Notes: generated from the sequence alone by a model not told the origin. Counted from the stretch's first letter, positions 48,285-57,212 are shown. The stretch is DNA of 64,000 nucleotides from Blastococcus sp. URHD0036 (GCF_000701365.1 NZ_JNIK01000001.1:1-64000), one strand, 5' to 3'. Made by a program: numbers and translations.

Positions 48285-49180
48285 GCGGCTTCGACGGGTT
48301 CACCGACGAGCGGCTCACGGTGGGGGAGGTGTCGCTCCGGGTGCGCCGGGGTGGCTCCGGGCCGCCGCTGCTGCTCCTGCACGGCTATCCGGAGACCCAT
48401 CGGATGTGGGCCGGGGTGGCCGCCGGACTGGCGGCGGAGTTCACCGTCGTCGTCCCCGACCTTCGGGGTTACGGCGACAGCTCGCAGCCGCCGACCGTGG
48501 CCGACCACTCCACCTACGGCAAGCGGGCGATGGCCGCCGACGGCGTCGCCCTGATGCGCGTGCTCGGGTTCGGGTCGTTCGACGTCGCCGGCCACGATCG
48601 GGGCGGCCGGGTGGCCTACCGGATGGCGCTGGACTCCCCGGAGGCGGTGCGCCGGCTCACCGTGCTGGACGTCGTCCCCACCGCGGAGGTGTGGGCACGC
48701 GCCGACGCCCGGATGGCCCTGGGCTACTGGCACTGGGCGTTCCTCGCCCAGCCCGAACCGCTGCCGGAGCGGCTGATCGCGGCCGATCCCGAGTTCTTCT
48801 TCCTCGACGCCGAGTTCGGCGGGGTGATCCGCGGCTTCGACGCCGACGCCGTGGCCGAGTACGCGCGGTGCGTGCGCGACCCCGCGGTGGTGCACGCCAT
48901 GTGCGAGGACTACCGCGCCGGGGCCGGCTGCGACCGGCGGCTCGACGACGCCGACCGGGCCGCGGGGCGGCGGATCACCTGCCCGGTGCAGGTCCTGTGG
49001 GCGGGGCGGGGCGCGCTGGCGGCCTGGTACGACACCCTCGCCGTCTGGCGCGAGTGGGCCGACGACGTCACCGGCCGGGCGCTCGACTGCGGCCACTTCA
49101 TCGTCGAGGAGCTGCCGGCGCAGACGCTGGCGGCGCTGCGCGAGTTCCACGGCGCCGGCGCCCGGGCCGGAGCCCGCTGA
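48281..49180 (+). CDS. Alpha/beta hydrolase, haloacetate dehalogenase-like
   Basis: The 299-residue protein has oxyanion-hole segment LLLLHGYPETHRMW, VVVPDLRGYGDSS, and the nucleophile elbow VAGHDRGGRVAYRMAL, where Asp replaces serine. An aspartate nucleophile followed by RGG is the signature of fluoroacetate/haloacetate dehalogenases and epoxide hydrolases. The C-terminal His is in ALDCGHFIVEELP. Cytosolic. Substrate is inferred only to class. Confidence 0.88.
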   Translation: MSGFDGFTDERLTVGEVSLRVRRGGSGPPLLLLHGYPETHRMWAGVAAGLAAEFTVVVPDLRGYGDSSQPPTVADHSTYGKRAMAADGVALMRVLGFGSFDVAGHDRGGRVAYRMALDSPEAVRRLTVLDVVPTAEVWARADARMALGYWHWAFLAQPEPLPERLIAADPEFFFLDAEFGGVIRGFDADAVAEYARCVRDPAVVHAMCEDYRAGAGCDRRLDDADRAAGRRITCPVQVLWAGRGALAAWYDTLAVWREWADDVTGRALDCGHFIVEELPAQTLAALREFHGAGARAGAR

Positions 49181-49187
49181 CCGCGGC

Positions 49188-49658
49188 TCAGCCGTCGGCG
49201 GTCCGGGACGCGCCCCAGGCCTGGTCGTCGTCCAGCTGCGCCCGGCAGAGGTCGATCATGTCCACGATCCCGGTCAGGCCGCCCTCGGTGACGACGAGCA
49301 GGTGGTGCAGGCGGCGGTCGGCCATCACCCGCAGGGCCTCGACCACCGGCGTACCCGGCGGCACGTCGTAGGTCGTGCGGGTCAGCAGCTCGCCGATCCG
49401 GACCTGCTCGAGGTCGCGCCCGTCCGCGACGGCCTGGGAGATGTCCCCGTCGGTGACCACCCCCAGGGGAGCGCGGCGGTCGTCGTCGGTCGTGACGACG
49501 AGGGCGGAGTCGCCCGTGCGCTTCATCAGGTACGCGGCGGCGGCGAGGTGGGCCCGGGTCTCCACGGTCGTCGCGGCCGGACGCATGACGTCGCCGACCG
49601 TCGGTGACCGCACGGTGTCCGTGGACGGCGCCTGTCCGGAGGCACCACGTGGGGACAT
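49188..49658 (-). CDS. CBS-domain pair protein
   Basis: The 156-residue protein is two CBS motifs: VGDVMRPAATTVETRAHLAAAAYLMKRTGDSALVVT with GVVTDGDISQAV, and IGELLTRTTYDVPPGTPVVEALRVMADRRLHHLLVV with GIVDMIDL. Such proteins bind adenine nucleotides and act as sensors. ATG 49658 has GAGGAG. A CAGGCT box at 49698-49703, 23 bases downstream of motif copy 3, is a plausible -10 element for it. Confidence 0.9.
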   Translation of the reverse strand: MSPRGASGQAPSTDTVRSPTVGDVMRPAATTVETRAHLAAAAYLMKRTGDSALVVTTDDDRRAPLGVVTDGDISQAVADGRDLEQVRIGELLTRTTYDVPPGTPVVEALRVMADRRLHHLLVVTEGGLTGIVDMIDLCRAQLDDDQAWGASRTADG

Positions 49659-49726
49659 CGCTCCTCCTCGCGCGACCGGGACGACCGCATCGCGCCCAGC
49701 CTGACCGGGCCCGGCCCGGCGGGCAT

Positions 49727-49738
49727 CAGTCGGATGAC
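49727..49738 (+). promoter_or_regulatory. CAGTC(R)(R)ATGAC motif, copy 3
   Basis: CAGTCGGATGAC lies 68 bases upstream of the CBS gene start and 110 bases upstream of the divergent hydrolase gene. Confidence 0.45.
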
Positions 49739-49796
49739 CGTTCCTCGCCGGGGACCTGCGGGAGCAGCGGGCGGACGGCCGTCCCCGGCGGGTCCG

Positions 49797-49808
49797 CAGT
49801 CGGATGAC
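49797..49808 (+). promoter_or_regulatory. CAGTC(R)(R)ATGAC motif, copy 4
   Basis: An exact second CAGTCGGATGAC, 70 bases (near seven helical turns) from copy 3 in the same orientation, ends 39 bases before ATG 49848. Confidence 0.45.
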
Positions 49809-49847
49809 GGATGCGGCCGGGGCGCGCGCGGACCGAGCGTTCTGGCC

Positions 49848-50624
49848 ATGACCCAGCCGAACATCGTCGCCCCGACCGGTCCCACCGTCGCCCTCGTGCA
49901 CGGCGCCTTCGCCGACAGCAGCGGGTGGACCGGCGTGATCCAGCGCCTGACCGCCGCGGGAGTCCGTGCGGTGGCGATCTCCAACCCGCTGCGCGGCATC
50001 GCCTCCGACGCCGACTACGTCGCCAGCGCGCTCGGCCAGATCCCCGGGCCGGTCCTCGCCGTCGGCCACTCGTACGGCGGCGCGATCATCACCAACGCCG
50101 CGGCCCGCCCGGGCAACGTCGTGGGCCTGGTCTACGTGGCCGCCTTCGCCCCGGACGAGGGCGAGAAGCTGATCGAGATCGAGGCCGGCTCCACCGACAG
50201 CGTGCTCAACAGCGCGCTGGTCCAGCTGCAGTACCCGGGCCCGGACGGCGCGACGGCGACGGAGTTCGCGATCGACGCCGCCAAGTTCCACGACGCCTTC
50301 GCCGCGGACATGTCCCCGGAGGAGGCCGCGCTGATGGCCGCCACCCAGCGCCCGGTCTCCGCGTTCGGTTTCACCGAGCCGAACGGGCCGCCGGCGTGGA
50401 AGACGCTGCCCTGCTGGGCCGTCGTCGCGACCTCGGACCTCGCCGCGGGCAGCGACGTCGTCCGTTCCATGGCGCAGCGCGCGGGCATGACGATCACGGA
50501 GGTCGAGGGCTCGCACGTCGTCTTCATCTCGAAGCCGCAGGCGGTGGCGGACGTGATCCTGGAGGCGCTCGGCACGCTCGCCCGCACCGGCACGGGCACC
50601 GCCGCGGCCGCGGCGGTGCTCTGA
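49848..50624 (+). CDS. Alpha/beta hydrolase (esterase-like)
   Basis: The 258-residue protein has ALVHGAFADSSGWTGVIQRL, the nucleophile elbow AVGHSYGGAIITNAA with the catalytic serine, a lid insertion (about 115-185) and the C-terminal His in EVEGSHVVFISKP. No signal peptide is present. Similar enzymes cluster with oxidative or antibiotic-stress genes. It starts a run of five collinear genes. Confidence 0.88.
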   Translation: MTQPNIVAPTGPTVALVHGAFADSSGWTGVIQRLTAAGVRAVAISNPLRGIASDADYVASALGQIPGPVLAVGHSYGGAIITNAAARPGNVVGLVYVAAFAPDEGEKLIEIEAGSTDSVLNSALVQLQYPGPDGATATEFAIDAAKFHDAFAADMSPEEAALMAATQRPVSAFGFTEPNGPPAWKTLPCWAVVATSDLAAGSDVVRSMAQRAGMTITEVEGSHVVFISKPQAVADVILEALGTLARTGTGTAAAAAVL

Positions 50625-50632
50625 GGGCGGCC

Positions 50633-51241
50633 ATGGCCCGCTCCCCGAAGTCGTTCCTCGGCCGCGCGCACCCGGTGGCCGATCCCCGCCTGCCACCGGG
50701 CCAGTACGAGGAGAGCGGCTTCCCGGTGCTCTCGGCGGAGGTCACCCCGCGGCAGTCCAGCGACGACTGGACGATGTCGGTCGACGGGCTGGTGACCGAG
50801 ACGCGCTCCTGGACCTGGGACGGGCTGCACGACCTGCCGCGCTCGGAGTACCGGGGCGACATCCACTGCGTGACGACCTGGTCGAAGCTCGGCACGAGCT
50901 TCGGCGGGGTGAGCCTGGACGTCGTGCTCGACGCCGCCGGCCCCCTCCCGGAGGCGACCCACGTGGTGGCCACCTCGGTCACCGGGTACACCACCAACCT
51001 GCCGCTGTCGCACGTCCGCGGCGGTCAGGCGTGGCTGGTGTGGACCCACGAGGAGAAGGCGCTGACCCGCGAGCACGGCGGGCCGCTGCGGCTGCTGGTC
51101 CCGCACCTCTACTTCTGGAAGAGCGCCAAGTGGGTGACCCGGCTGACCCTGCTCGACCACGACGAGCCCGGCTTCTGGGAGCGCAACGGCTACCACGACC
51201 TCGGCGACCCGTGGCGCGAGCAGCGGTACCAGGGTGACTGA
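50633..51241 (+). CDS. Sulfite-oxidase-type molybdopterin oxidoreductase
   Basis: The 202-residue protein is the Moco-binding core of the SUOX family: WTMSVDGLVTETRSWTWDGLHDLP, the molybdenum-ligand Cys79 in YRGDIHCVTTWSKLGTSFGGV, and HLYFWKSAKWVTRLTLL. It lacks the dimerisation domain and haem domain, and has no Tat signal, so it is a short cytosolic form. The electron partner is unknown; the PNPOx-like flavoprotein next to it is a candidate. Confidence 0.9.
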   Translation: MARSPKSFLGRAHPVADPRLPPGQYEESGFPVLSAEVTPRQSSDDWTMSVDGLVTETRSWTWDGLHDLPRSEYRGDIHCVTTWSKLGTSFGGVSLDVVLDAAGPLPEATHVVATSVTGYTTNLPLSHVRGGQAWLVWTHEEKALTREHGGPLRLLVPHLYFWKSAKWVTRLTLLDHDEPGFWERNGYHDLGDPWREQRYQGD

Positions 51242-51256
51242 CCGGCGGCCGCCCCC

Positions 51257-51949
51257 GTGAGCGCGCACTACGGGCAGATCGCCTTCACCGGGCCGGTGCG
51301 GGACGTCCAGGAGCGCTACGGCAGCAGGCGCTTCTACGACCGGCACACCGCCCGGGCGGCCGGGGTCCCCGGCCCCGACCCGATCCCCGACGACGTCCGG
51401 GAGTTCCTCGCCGGCCGGGACGAGTGCTACCTCGCCACGGTGGGGGAGACCGGCTGGCCCTACGTCCAGTTCCGCGGTGGGCCGCCGGGGTTCCTGCGGG
51501 TGGTCGACGACCACCGGCTCGGCTGGGCCGACTTCCGCGGCAACCTGCAGCACATCAGCACGGGCAACCTCGCGGGGGACGACCGGGTCGCGATGATCGT
51601 CATGGACCACCCGACCCGGCAGCGGCTGAAGGTGTTCGGGCGGGCCCGTGTGGTCTTCGCCGAGGACGACGCCGACCTGGTCCGGTCCCTGCGCCCGCCC
51701 GACTACGAGGCGGTGGTGGAGCGGGCCGTGGTGGTGTCGGTGGAGGCCTTCGACTGGAACTGCCAGCAGCACATCACCCCGCGCTACAGCGTCGAGGAGT
51801 TCGAGCCGCTGCTCGGCGGCCTGCGGGAGCGGATCGCGGCACTCGAGGCCGAGAACGCCGGCCTGCTCGCCCGCCTGACCGGGGAGTTCGCCGTCGATCG
51901 ACCGATGCCCGCCCGACGAGAGGCCCCATCATGGCCAGCGACCCCATGA
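51257..51949 (+). CDS. Pyridoxamine 5'-phosphate oxidase-like flavoprotein
   Basis: The 230-residue protein has the split-barrel PNPOx fold: VREFLAGRDECYLATVGETGWPYVQFRGGPPGFLRVVDDHRLGW, then NLAGDDRVAMIVMDHPTRQRLKVFGRARVV and WNCQQHITPRYS. It probably binds FMN or F420 and reduces an unknown substrate. The C-terminal RERIAALEAENAGLLARLTG reads as a short coiled coil. The next gene starts inside its 3' end. Confidence 0.85.
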   Translation: MSAHYGQIAFTGPVRDVQERYGSRRFYDRHTARAAGVPGPDPIPDDVREFLAGRDECYLATVGETGWPYVQFRGGPPGFLRVVDDHRLGWADFRGNLQHISTGNLAGDDRVAMIVMDHPTRQRLKVFGRARVVFAEDDADLVRSLRPPDYEAVVERAVVVSVEAFDWNCQQHITPRYSVEEFEPLLGGLRERIAALEAENAGLLARLTGEFAVDRPMPARREAPSWPATP

Positions 51950-52311
51950 CGCACACCGAGCAGTCGCGCGACGCGCTCGCGGGCACCCTCACCCGCACCG
52001 TGGTCCAGCACGAGCCGTCGTCGATCCCCGGCCGGGAGATCGTCCAGGTGCTCACCGAGATCCCGGTCGGCGTCGAGTCCGGCTGGCACACCCACCCGGG
52101 CGAGGAGGTCGGCTACATCGTCGCCGGCACCGTGGAGATGCGGGCCGAGGGCGTGCCGACGCGGACGCTGCACGCGGGCGACGGCTTCCTCATCCGCCCC
52201 GGACAGCCGCACAACGCCCTCGACGTCGGTCCCGGGACCGGCCGGATGCTGTCGACCTACGTCGTCGAGATCGGCGCGCCGCTGGCCACCTTCGTGCCGG
52301 CCCCCGGCTGA
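51931..52311 (+). CDS. Cupin domain protein
   Basis: The 126-residue single-cupin protein has motif 1 SGWHTHPGEEVGYIVAGTVEM with metal ligands His, His and Glu, and motif 2 HAGDGFLIRPGQPHNALDVG. It overlaps the preceding gene by 19 bases. A metal-dependent enzyme or sensor role is likely; substrate unknown. Confidence 0.88.
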   Translation: MASDPMTHTEQSRDALAGTLTRTVVQHEPSSIPGREIVQVLTEIPVGVESGWHTHPGEEVGYIVAGTVEMRAEGVPTRTLHAGDGFLIRPGQPHNALDVGPGTGRMLSTYVVEIGAPLATFVPAPG

Positions 52312-52338
52312 CACCCACCCCTTCTGAGAGGCCCCGCG

Positions 52339-53175
52339 ATGACCACGCCCACGCCCGTCCTGTTCATCCACGGACTCTGGATCCACCCGACCGCCTGGGC
52401 ACCCTGGGTCGACCTGTTCCGGGAGGCCGGCTACGCCCCGATCGCGCCCGGCTGGCCCGGCGTCCCCGACACCGTCGAGGAGGCCCGGGCGGCCCCCGAG
52501 GCCATCGCCGGGCACGGCATCGACGACGTCACGGCGCACTACGCGCGGATCATCGGCGGCCTGCCCGAGCGGCCGGTCGTCATCGGCCACTCCTTCGGCG
52601 GGATGATCGCCCAGAAGCTGCTCGGCCAGGACCTCGCGGCCGCCGCCGTCGCCATCGACGCCGCGCAGATCAAGGGCGTGCTGCCGCTGCCGCTCTCCGC
52701 GCTGCGGGTCACCTTCCCGGTCTTCCGCAACCCGGCCAACTCCTCCCGCGCCGTGTCGCTGACCGCCCCGCAGTTCCGCTACGCGTTCGGCAACACCCTC
52801 CCCGCCGAGGAGTCCGACCGGCTGCACGAGCTGTGGTCGATGCCGGCCCCCGGCAAGCCGCTGTTCGAGGCCGCGGCGGCGAACTTCTCCCGGCACTCCC
52901 CGGCCGCCGTGGACACCGCCAACGCGACCCGCGGGCCCCTGCTGCTGATGGCCGGGGGGCAGGACCACACCGTCCCGGCGTCGATCACCCGGTCCACGCG
53001 CAAGCAGTACCGGCACTCCGACGCGCTGACGCACATCCACGAGTTCCCCGACCGGGGCCACTCCCTGACGCTGGACGCCGGCTGGCGCGAGGTCGCCGAC
53101 GTCGCCCTGGACTGGCTGACCCGGCACGGGACGAACGACACCCCGCCGGTCACCGCCGCTCCGCCGACCGCCTGA
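52339..53175 (+). CDS. Alpha/beta hydrolase
   Basis: The 278-residue protein has VLFIHGLWIHPTAWAPWVDLF, the serine elbow VVIGHSFGGMIAQKLLG, the Asp in LMAGGQDHTVPASITR and the His in FPDRGHSLTLD. It is the last gene of the run beginning at 49848. Substrate unknown. Confidence 0.88.
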   Translation: MTTPTPVLFIHGLWIHPTAWAPWVDLFREAGYAPIAPGWPGVPDTVEEARAAPEAIAGHGIDDVTAHYARIIGGLPERPVVIGHSFGGMIAQKLLGQDLAAAAVAIDAAQIKGVLPLPLSALRVTFPVFRNPANSSRAVSLTAPQFRYAFGNTLPAEESDRLHELWSMPAPGKPLFEAAAANFSRHSPAAVDTANATRGPLLLMAGGQDHTVPASITRSTRKQYRHSDALTHIHEFPDRGHSLTLDAGWREVADVALDWLTRHGTNDTPPVTAAPPTA

Positions 53176-53260
53176 TCCCGGTCGGAGGGGGACTCGACGG
53201 GGGTCTGTCGCCCATGCTGTAGCGGCGGGGTCCGGGCGCACCGACAGCTGGGGAGTGGGC

Positions 53261-54769
53261 ATGACCATCGGGGACACCGGGGCCGGCCTCCGCTACGGGC
53301 AGGCGTCGGGTCGGTGGGTGCTGCTCGCGACGGTCCTCGGCTCCGGGATGGCGTTCATCGACGGGACCGTCGTGACCATCGCCCTCCCGCAGATGGCCGC
53401 CGACCTCGGGGACAGTCCCGCGGGCCTGCAGTGGGTGGCCAACGGCTACACCTTGCCCCTGGCGGCGTTCATCCTGCTCGGCGGCTCGCTGGGGGACCGG
53501 TTCGGCCGTCGCCGGGTCTTCATGGTCGGCGTGACCGTGTTCGCCGTCGCCTCCCTGCTCTGCTCGCTCGCGACCAGCATCGGCCTGCTCGTGGCCGCCC
53601 GGGCGCTGCAGGGCGTCGGCGGCGCCCTGCTGACCCCCGGGTCCCTGTCGATCATCCAGGCGTCGTTCGCCCCGTCGGACCGCGGCCGGGCCATCGGCGC
53701 GTGGTCGGGGCTGGCCGGGGTGGCCGGCGCGATCGGACCCCTCCTGGGCGGGGTGCTGGTGGAGGCCGGCAGCTGGCGGCTCGTCTTCCTGATCAACGTC
53801 CCCGTGGCGGCCGCCGTCCTGTGGGTGACCGCCCGGCACGTCCCCGAGTCCGCCGACCCGGACGCGCCCCGGGGCATCGACGTCCCGGGCGCGGTGCTCT
53901 GCGGCATCGGGCTGGGCGGCCTGACGTACGGGCTCACCGCGTGGTCGGGCAGCGGGGGAGGGGACCCGCTCGTGGTCGGGACGCTGCTCCTCGGCGTCGT
54001 GGCCCTCGGCGTCTTCCTCGGGGTCGAGCGGCGCTCGCGGCACCCGCTCCTGCCGCTCGGGATCTTCGCGTCCCGGATCTTCCGGACGGTCAACCTCGTC
54101 ACCTTCGCGGTCTACGCGGCGCTGGGCGGGGTCTTCTTCCTGGTCGTCGTCCAGCTGCAGGTCGTGTCCGGGTTCACCCCGCTGGCCGCGGGCCTCGCGC
54201 TGCTGCCGCTGACGTTGCTGATGCTGCTGCTCTCGGCGCGGGCCGGGGCGCTGGCCACGCTCGTGGGCCCCCGCCTGCCGATGACCGTCGGGCCCCTGGC
54301 GTGCGCGGTCGCCCTCGTCCTGGCCTCGCGGATCGGCCCCGGGGCGTCCTACGTCGCCGATGTCCTCCCCGCCGTGACGCTGCTCGGCCTCGGACTGTCG
54401 CTGACCGTCGCGCCGCTCACCTCCACGGCGCTGGGCGCGGTCGAGGTCCGGCACGCCGGGGCGGCCAGCGGGGTCAACAACGCCGTCGCCCGGACCGCCG
54501 GCCTGCTCGCCGTCGCCCTGCTGCCGTTGCTGTCCGGTGTCGGCTCGAGCCTCACCGACCCGGCGACGCTGGAGCCCGCGTTCCGCACGTCCATGCTGAT
54601 CTGCGCCGGGCTCATGGTGGCGGGCGCGGTCGTGGCGGCGATCGGCCTGCCCCGGGGGGCACGAGCGCGCCCCCCGGCGCCCGCGGCAGTCACGGTTCCT
54701 CCCTGCCGGCACTGTGCGATCGACGCCCCGCCGCTGGTCGCGCCGGAGGCCGAGCGATCGGCCACCTGA
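53261..54769 (+). CDS. DHA2-family MFS exporter (EmrB/QacA-like)
   Basis: The 502-residue protein has fourteen membrane helices, the family start GSGMAFIDGTVVTIALPQM, LGGSLGDRFGRRRVFMVG and the helix-5 motif C LAGVAGAIGPLLGGVLVE. These pumps export cationic drugs or toxic metabolites. The C-terminal tail carries CRHCAIDAPP, a possible metal-binding CxxC. ATG 53261 was preferred to GTG 53255 because of the GGGGAG spacing. Confidence 0.92.
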   Translation: MTIGDTGAGLRYGQASGRWVLLATVLGSGMAFIDGTVVTIALPQMAADLGDSPAGLQWVANGYTLPLAAFILLGGSLGDRFGRRRVFMVGVTVFAVASLLCSLATSIGLLVAARALQGVGGALLTPGSLSIIQASFAPSDRGRAIGAWSGLAGVAGAIGPLLGGVLVEAGSWRLVFLINVPVAAAVLWVTARHVPESADPDAPRGIDVPGAVLCGIGLGGLTYGLTAWSGSGGGDPLVVGTLLLGVVALGVFLGVERRSRHPLLPLGIFASRIFRTVNLVTFAVYAALGGVFFLVVVQLQVVSGFTPLAAGLALLPLTLLMLLLSARAGALATLVGPRLPMTVGPLACAVALVLASRIGPGASYVADVLPAVTLLGLGLSLTVAPLTSTALGAVEVRHAGAASGVNNAVARTAGLLAVALLPLLSGVGSSLTDPATLEPAFRTSMLICAGLMVAGAVVAAIGLPRGARARPPAPAAVTVPPCRHCAIDAPPLVAPEAERSAT

Positions 54770-54773
54770 CCGG

Positions 54774-56000
54774 TCAGCTCCGCGGCTGCGGGACCTGCGA
54801 GGTGCGCAGCGGCCGGAACGCGGCCCGGAGCTCGGTCGCGAAGAGCTCCGGCTCCTCCCAGGCGGCGAAGTGGCCGCCGCGGTCGACCTCGTTGAAGTAG
54901 CTCAGCGTGGGATAGGAGCCCTCGGCCCAGCTGCGCGGCGTCCGCCAGATCTCGCCGGGGAAGGTGGTGAAGCCGACCGGGACCCGCACCGGTGGCGGGG
55001 TCTGCCCGGCCGCGGCCGTCGAGGCGGCCACGCCGTAGTTCTCCCAGTAGGACCGGGCGGCCGAGGCGCCGGTCCCGGTCAGCCAGTAGAGCGTGATGTT
55101 GTCCAGCAGGTTGTCCCGGGTCAGGTTGCCCGACGGCTGCTCGTCGACGAACGCGCGGGTGGCCTTGGCGTAGGCGTCGGTGTCGTGGTCGAGCATCCAG
55201 GCGGCCAGGGCGACGGGTGAGTCGAGCAGTCCGTAGCCGATCGTCTGCGGCCGGGTGGCCTGCTCCAGGAAGTAGGCGAAGCCGTCGGCCCGGAACGTGG
55301 CGATCGCGGCGTTGGCCTCGTGCTCGGCCTCGGTGTCGTCGGGCTGGGGACCACCCAGTGCCGTGACGAGCAGGTTGAGGTGGATGCCCAGGAGTCCCTC
55401 CGGTGCCTGGCGACCCATCATGTCGGTCACGCCGGCACCCACGTCGCCGCCCTGGGCGACGTAGGAGGTGTACCCGAGCCGGCGCATCAGCTCCGCCCAC
55501 GCCCGCGCCGTGTGGTCGTTGTCCCAGCCCCGCTCGGTCGGCTGCGCGGAGAAGCCGTAGCCGGGCAGCGAGGGCAGTACCAGGTCGAAGGCGTCCGCGG
55601 CGGAGCCGCCGTGCGCGGGCGGGTCGGTCAGCGGGCCGATGGAGTCCAGCAGCTCGACGACCGACCCCGGCCAGCCGTGCGTCATCACCAGCGGCAGGGC
55701 GTCCGGGTGCGGCGAGCGGATGTGCAGGAAGTGGATCTGCACCCCGTCGATCTCGGTGGTGAACTGCGGCAGCGCGTTCAGCCGCGCCTGGCAGCGGTGC
55801 CAGTCGTGGTCGGCGGCCCAGTAGCGCGCCAGGGCCTGCATGGTCGCGAGCTGCACGCCCTGGGAGCGGTCGTCGACCAGTTCGGGCGTGGGCCAGCGGG
55901 TGGCCGCGATGCGCCGGCGCAGGTCGTCGAACGCGTCGTCGGGCACGTCCACCCGGAACGGGCGCACGGCCTCGCTGGTCTCCTGTGCGACTGCGGTCAT
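54774..56000 (-). CDS. Epoxide hydrolase
   Basis: The 408-residue protein has the EHN N-terminal domain (FRVDVPDDAFDDLRRRIAATRWP) and an alpha/beta hydrolase domain: LVMTHGWPGSVVELL, nucleophile Asp in VAQGGDVGAGVTDMMGR, lid tyrosines, and C-terminal His in VDRGGHFAAWEEPE. It opens epoxides with water. It is downstream of the thioredoxin-like gene on the same strand. Confidence 0.93.
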   Translation of the reverse strand: MTAVAQETSEAVRPFRVDVPDDAFDDLRRRIAATRWPTPELVDDRSQGVQLATMQALARYWAADHDWHRCQARLNALPQFTTEIDGVQIHFLHIRSPHPDALPLVMTHGWPGSVVELLDSIGPLTDPPAHGGSAADAFDLVLPSLPGYGFSAQPTERGWDNDHTARAWAELMRRLGYTSYVAQGGDVGAGVTDMMGRQAPEGLLGIHLNLLVTALGGPQPDDTEAEHEANAAIATFRADGFAYFLEQATRPQTIGYGLLDSPVALAAWMLDHDTDAYAKATRAFVDEQPSGNLTRDNLLDNITLYWLTGTGASAARSYWENYGVAASTAAAGQTPPPVRVPVGFTTFPGEIWRTPRSWAEGSYPTLSYFNEVDRGGHFAAWEEPELFATELRAAFRPLRTSQVPQPRS

Positions 56001-56049
56001 GACTCTCCCTCTCGGTGTGGTGGTGCGGGCTCCGGCTCGGTGGGCCGGC

Positions 56050-57081
56050 TCAGCCGAAGGTGACGGCGTAGGCCTGCACGCCGGGTGCGGCGAAGGCGAT
56101 CTCGAACGTCCGGTCCTCCACCGGGCCGCCCTGCCGGACGAGCTGGTGCAGCCGCGGCTCGGCGACCGTGCCGGTGCCGTCGTCGGCGACGTCGTCGCCG
56201 GCGTCGGTGCCGGGGGGCTGCCCGTCCAGCCGGACGGTGAAGGGCACGGGCGCGCCGGAGGACGGCGGGGTCAGGACCAGGTGCAGGTCGCGGGCGGCGA
56301 ACCGGTAGGTGAGGTGGCCCCCGGCCTCGTCCAGTCGCACCGCGTCCGGCAGCACCGTCCACCGCCCGTCCAGCGCCCAGGTGTTCCGGCCCAGCCGCGC
56401 CGGCGTGGTGAAGCTCCCGGACCGCATGCCCTCGGGGGAGACGAAGCCGTCGGTGCGCCCGGCGCCGAGGTAGTTCTCGCCCGACCGCAGGTCGGCCCAG
56501 TCGGCGGCGGCCTCGATGCCGCTCGCGTCGACGGTGACCGGGTCGGGCAGCCGGTCGCCGGCGCCGGCCTCCCCGAGCAGGGCCCGGATCACCTGCTCGG
56601 ACTCCTCGTAGCCGCCCTCGCCGAACTGGGTGTGCCGGATGGAGCCGGCGGCGTCGACCAGGTAGAGCGCCGGCCAGTACATGTTGGCGAAGGCGGTCCA
56701 GATCGCGTAGTCGCTGTCGACGGCGACCGGGTGGGTGATCCGCCGCTCGGCGACCGCCCGGCGCACGGTGGCCACGTCGTGCTCGAACCCGAACTCCGGG
56801 GTGTGGACGCCGAGCACCACCAGCCCGGCGTCCCGGTAGGCGTCGGCCCAGGCCCGGCGGTACGGCGCGGTGCGCAGCCAGTTGATGCAGGTGAGCGTCC
56901 AGAAGTCGACGGCGACCACGTGGCCGCGCAGCTCGGCGGTGGTCAGCGGCGGCGAGTTCAGCCACGCGGTGGCGCCGTCCAGGGGCGGCATGTGCCCGCC
57001 CCCCGGACGCCGGCCGGGCGCCCACCCGGGACCGCGGACGGCCTCGCGGAGGGCCTCGAGCACGGAACGCTGGGTCTCCAT
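56050..57081 (-). CDS. DipZ-like thioredoxin-fold protein with single active-site cysteine
   Basis: The 343-residue protein matches the periplasmic part of actinobacterial DipZ/CcdA fusions: VAVDFWTLTCINWLR, VVLGVHTPEFGFEHDV, YAIWTAFANMYWPALYLVDAAG and IRHTQFGEGGYEESE, followed by a beta-rich carbohydrate-binding-like domain (about 205-343). The active site is Cys65-Ile-Asn-Trp68; DipZ has CINC. There are no membrane helices and no signal peptide, so it is cytosolic. ATG 57081 has GGAAGAGG. Confidence 0.85.
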   Translation of the reverse strand: METQRSVLEALREAVRGPGWAPGRRPGGGHMPPLDGATAWLNSPPLTTAELRGHVVAVDFWTLTCINWLRTAPYRRAWADAYRDAGLVVLGVHTPEFGFEHDVATVRRAVAERRITHPVAVDSDYAIWTAFANMYWPALYLVDAAGSIRHTQFGEGGYEESEQVIRALLGEAGAGDRLPDPVTVDASGIEAAADWADLRSGENYLGAGRTDGFVSPEGMRSGSFTTPARLGRNTWALDGRWTVLPDAVRLDEAGGHLTYRFAARDLHLVLTPPSSGAPVPFTVRLDGQPPGTDAGDDVADDGTGTVAEPRLHQLVRQGGPVEDRTFEIAFAAPGVQAYAVTFG

Positions 57082-57200
57082 GGCGCGCCTCTTCCGTCCG
57101 GGTGCGGGCCTGCCGCCGGGCCGCTGCCGCCGGCGCACGATCGGCCGGCGGGGGACCTCGGCGCGATCCACGCTAGGGACGGCGCCGGGGCTCGCCTTGC

Positions 57201-57212
57201 GTCATTCGACTG
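57201..57212 (-). promoter_or_regulatory. CAGTC(R)(R)ATGAC motif, copy 5
   Basis: The minus strand reads CAGTCGAATGAC. It lies in the divergent gap between the DipZ-like gene and the small gene at 57294, directly before the predicted -35 region of the latter. Confidence 0.45.
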
